From NCBI GenBank assembly GCA_964035575.1, contig OZ037855.1, forward strand, positions 1,302,001-1,366,000: a stretch of DNA of 64,000 nucleotides, written 5' to 3'. This document shows, piece after piece, positions 62,673-64,000 of this stretch (position 1 is its first letter; the number at the start of each line of letters is the position of its first letter). Below the pieces are notes generated by a model. It did no database searches. It had not been told where the DNA came from and saw only the letters and a list, made by a program, of their open reading frames with translations. The position numbers and the translations under genes were made by a program. Source of the DNA: Rhynchopus sp. YZ270_cl-10 (Eukaryota; Euglenozoa; Diplonemea; Diplonemida; Diplonemidae).

Positions 62673-62698
62673 AAGGTGGAGTCTTAGGTACATCTTGT
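62673..62698 (+). repeat. Family A repeat upstream of the CCCH gene (partial)
   Basis: AAGGTGGAGTCTTAGG and TACATCTTGTAAACTTTT keep the right arm and tail; the left arm is lost. It lies about 210 bp before the CCCH ATG. Confidence 0.45.
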
Positions 62699-62906
62699 AA
62701 ACTTTTATTTCGATTCGAAATGGATGTAGGACATGGTTGGGGTCGGTACGACTGCTACGAGAGGGATTTGCAGCTCAAGCCAACTTTCATTTTCCCCCCT
62801 TCCCGCCTTTGGTGTTCACACTTCTTATCCACCCCAGCATACACATAGTTGTTTCATTTGAGCAGAGTGGATTTCTAAGGGCTCTTCAACAATACACTTC
62901 AAAAAC

Positions 62907-64000
62907 ATGATGGGCGGATACGGCATGTGGGGAAACGACAAGAGGTACGGTGGTGCCAACGTAGGGATGGGCTACGGTGCAAACACGCACGGTGCACAGC
63001 AGATGCGCTTTGTCGATGGCACGGCGTACTTTGGTGCTGAAGGTGCACAGATGGGCGCGCACCAACAGAACCACCAGCACCACCAGCACCAACACCACCA
63101 GCACCAGCACCACAACCACCACCACCCTCCTTCATACCGCTCACACGAGGAGATATCCTTGGACGTACCACCCGGGGGCTTCTTCAATGTTGTGGACTGC
63201 AGGTGGAAGGAAGTGATCAAAGCCCCTGTGCAAGCCATTGACCAGGTGACACGTGCCTGCTCGACGCAACGCCATCTGATCCGTGACAAAAACAAGAAGG
63301 GCTTCCCCAACCTCTGCGAAGACTACCACATGTCCGTGTGCATGCAGGGCCAGCACTGCAAGCTCTTCCACCTCAGCTGCGAGTGGGTCAATGAGATGCG
63401 CAAACCACACCAAGAAGCGCTCGAGGTTGCCAGAGAAGAGTTCCAACGCATCCAAGCAGAGGGGAAGACCTTCACAGTATTCTGCCCCAACCTCAAAGAG
63501 GTATGTTACCCGTTTTTTGTGTGAAACAAATGTATCGGTAACCAAGTAGTCAGCTTTTTGGGGGTGACCAAAGTGAAGAGGTTCACCCGGTCCTTGTGCT
63601 GCCTCAACTCCACAGAAGGTTGAGGTCGACGCGGAACAACTGAAGGAGTTTCAGTCTGCTCTGTGCCGCGTCTTCGACGTCTCGACCCCCATTGCTCCTG
63701 GAGCAGAGTACTCTCGTCCTCCTGAGAAGGTGAAACACGACGTGTATTCGCCTCCAGGGGTACGAAGAAAACTGCCAACCTTTCCGGGTGGTGTGTCCTG
63801 TCTCTTTCCTCCCATCATAACCTCGACACAATTGTGGGGTTGTCATACCCGTCACCCAATTATCACAAACTTGGCTTCAATGCACACCGTGCACTTGAAC
63901 AAGTTTCTCCCGTCCACAACGCCTTCCGTGCTCAGCAGAAACTCGTCCAACTTCGACGCCCACATGACCATGCGCCCCGCCGCGAGGATTGCCACCGTTG
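62907..64000 (+). CDS. CCCH zinc-finger protein, probable RNA-binding (runs off the window)
   Basis: Exon 1 is 62907-63500 and exon 2 starts at 63616 (phase 0 intron, GTATGTT to CCACAG); the end is outside the window. The N-terminus is Gly/Met/Tyr-rich, followed by a His/Gln run (about 52-73). One CCCH finger is clear: C137-x7-C145-x5-C151-x3-H155, in LCEDYHMSVCMQGQHCKLFH. Single CCCH fingers of this spacing bind RNA and regulate mRNA stability or processing in many protists. Exon 2 begins KVEVDAEQLKEFQ and is certain to about 63758. Beyond that the frame stays open to the window end, but another frame (NYHKLGFNAHRALEQ) looks more protein-like, so a further splice or an indel in the GGGG at 63757-63760 is possible. 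Confidence 0.75.

Larger units (their letters stand above)
57347..62906. other. 5.5-kb spacer rich in hairpin repeats
   Basis: No gene is visible. It contains the copy-2 repeat at 57494-57580, a family C site (58603-58636), family A sites (58915-58949, 60053-60086, 60286-60315, 61857-61892, 62673-62698), family B sites (59398-59419, 60332-60368), related TCACGAGAGGG sites (58868-58905, 62753-62790), a GGGTTCGATAACCCACGG segment (60791-60808), a perfect 13-bp hairpin (61289-61326) and a TGGTGTGAT element (61665-61787). It is the densest run of these sites in the window. Confidence 0.55.

Noticed and set aside
1-64000. Search for rRNA, tRNA, SL RNA, 5S RNA, CRISPR or telomeric repeats
   Set aside because: None was recognised by eye. 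A covariance-model search would be needed to exclude small RNAs.

Overview
This is a stretch of nuclear DNA from a unicellular eukaryote. It has canonical GT-AG introns and a mitochondrial ribosomal protein gene. Repeat-rich, A/T-homopolymer-rich spacers alternate with GC-richer exons. Every intact gene I can support (about 15) lies on the + strand; the only antisense coding traces are fossils (a hAT transposase tail, a DDE transposase and a USP protease fragment). Several genes have a long pyrimidine tract ending in AG 15-80 bases upstream of the ATG, and one gene pair is only 142 bp apart. Co-directional genes, apparent 3' acceptors ahead of first exons and a minority of cis introns together suggest a euglenozoan with spliced-leader trans-splicing, perhaps a diplonemid. 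That assignment is inference: no SL RNA gene or spliced leader was seen.

Layout: an ER J-protein of the ERdj3/DNAJB11 type (357-2310); an unrecognised protein with an MGCC N-terminus (3648-5678); a repeat spacer with nested inverted-repeat elements (6.2-6.8 kb); Tudor-SN/SND1 in five exons (7985-11600); a 4.7 kb spacer with CGATCG/poly-A arrays and a hAT fossil (11.6-16.3 kb); a small basic protein (16289-17294); a PPR-like organellar protein (17774-19714); a fusion of a DD3-3 ectodomain to a NADPH oxidase (19981-24087); a spacer with small inverted-repeat elements; mitochondrial uL16 (27646-28558) with a DDE-transposase fossil behind it; a Sel1-like/SPRY-like protein with a recent internal duplication (29477-32057); a 2261-residue EGF/IPT multi-pass surface protein (32476-39261); an ankyrin protein with a 300-bp super-repeat and an FG-rich tail (39663-43352); a coiled-coil protein (43912-46317); a second ankyrin protein with a signal peptide (47017-49980); a ubiquitin-like/BspA-type LRR protein (51389-52330); an M20 dipeptidase (52472-53920); a 1 kb inverted-repeat element beside a USP fossil (54.3-55.9 kb); a MAP kinase (56008-57346); a 5.5 kb spacer; and a CCCH zinc-finger protein that runs off the end (62907-64000).

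The genes do not form an obvious pathway. Some suit the secretory route or cell surface (J-protein, DD3-3-NOX, EGF/IPT receptor, secreted ankyrin protein), some RNA or mitochondrial expression (SND1, PPR, uL16m, CCCH), and some signalling (MAPK, UBL-LRR). The most unusual signal is not a gene. It is a family of about 20 short dispersed sites, all seen in the sense orientation, that share a small hairpin with a conserved CGAGAG-type loop, stems that change in a compensating way, and a TTCATCTT tail that in many copies runs into a pyrimidine tract. They occur in spacers and inside two introns. Cis introns also share a strong GTATG 5' splice signal (14 of 15).
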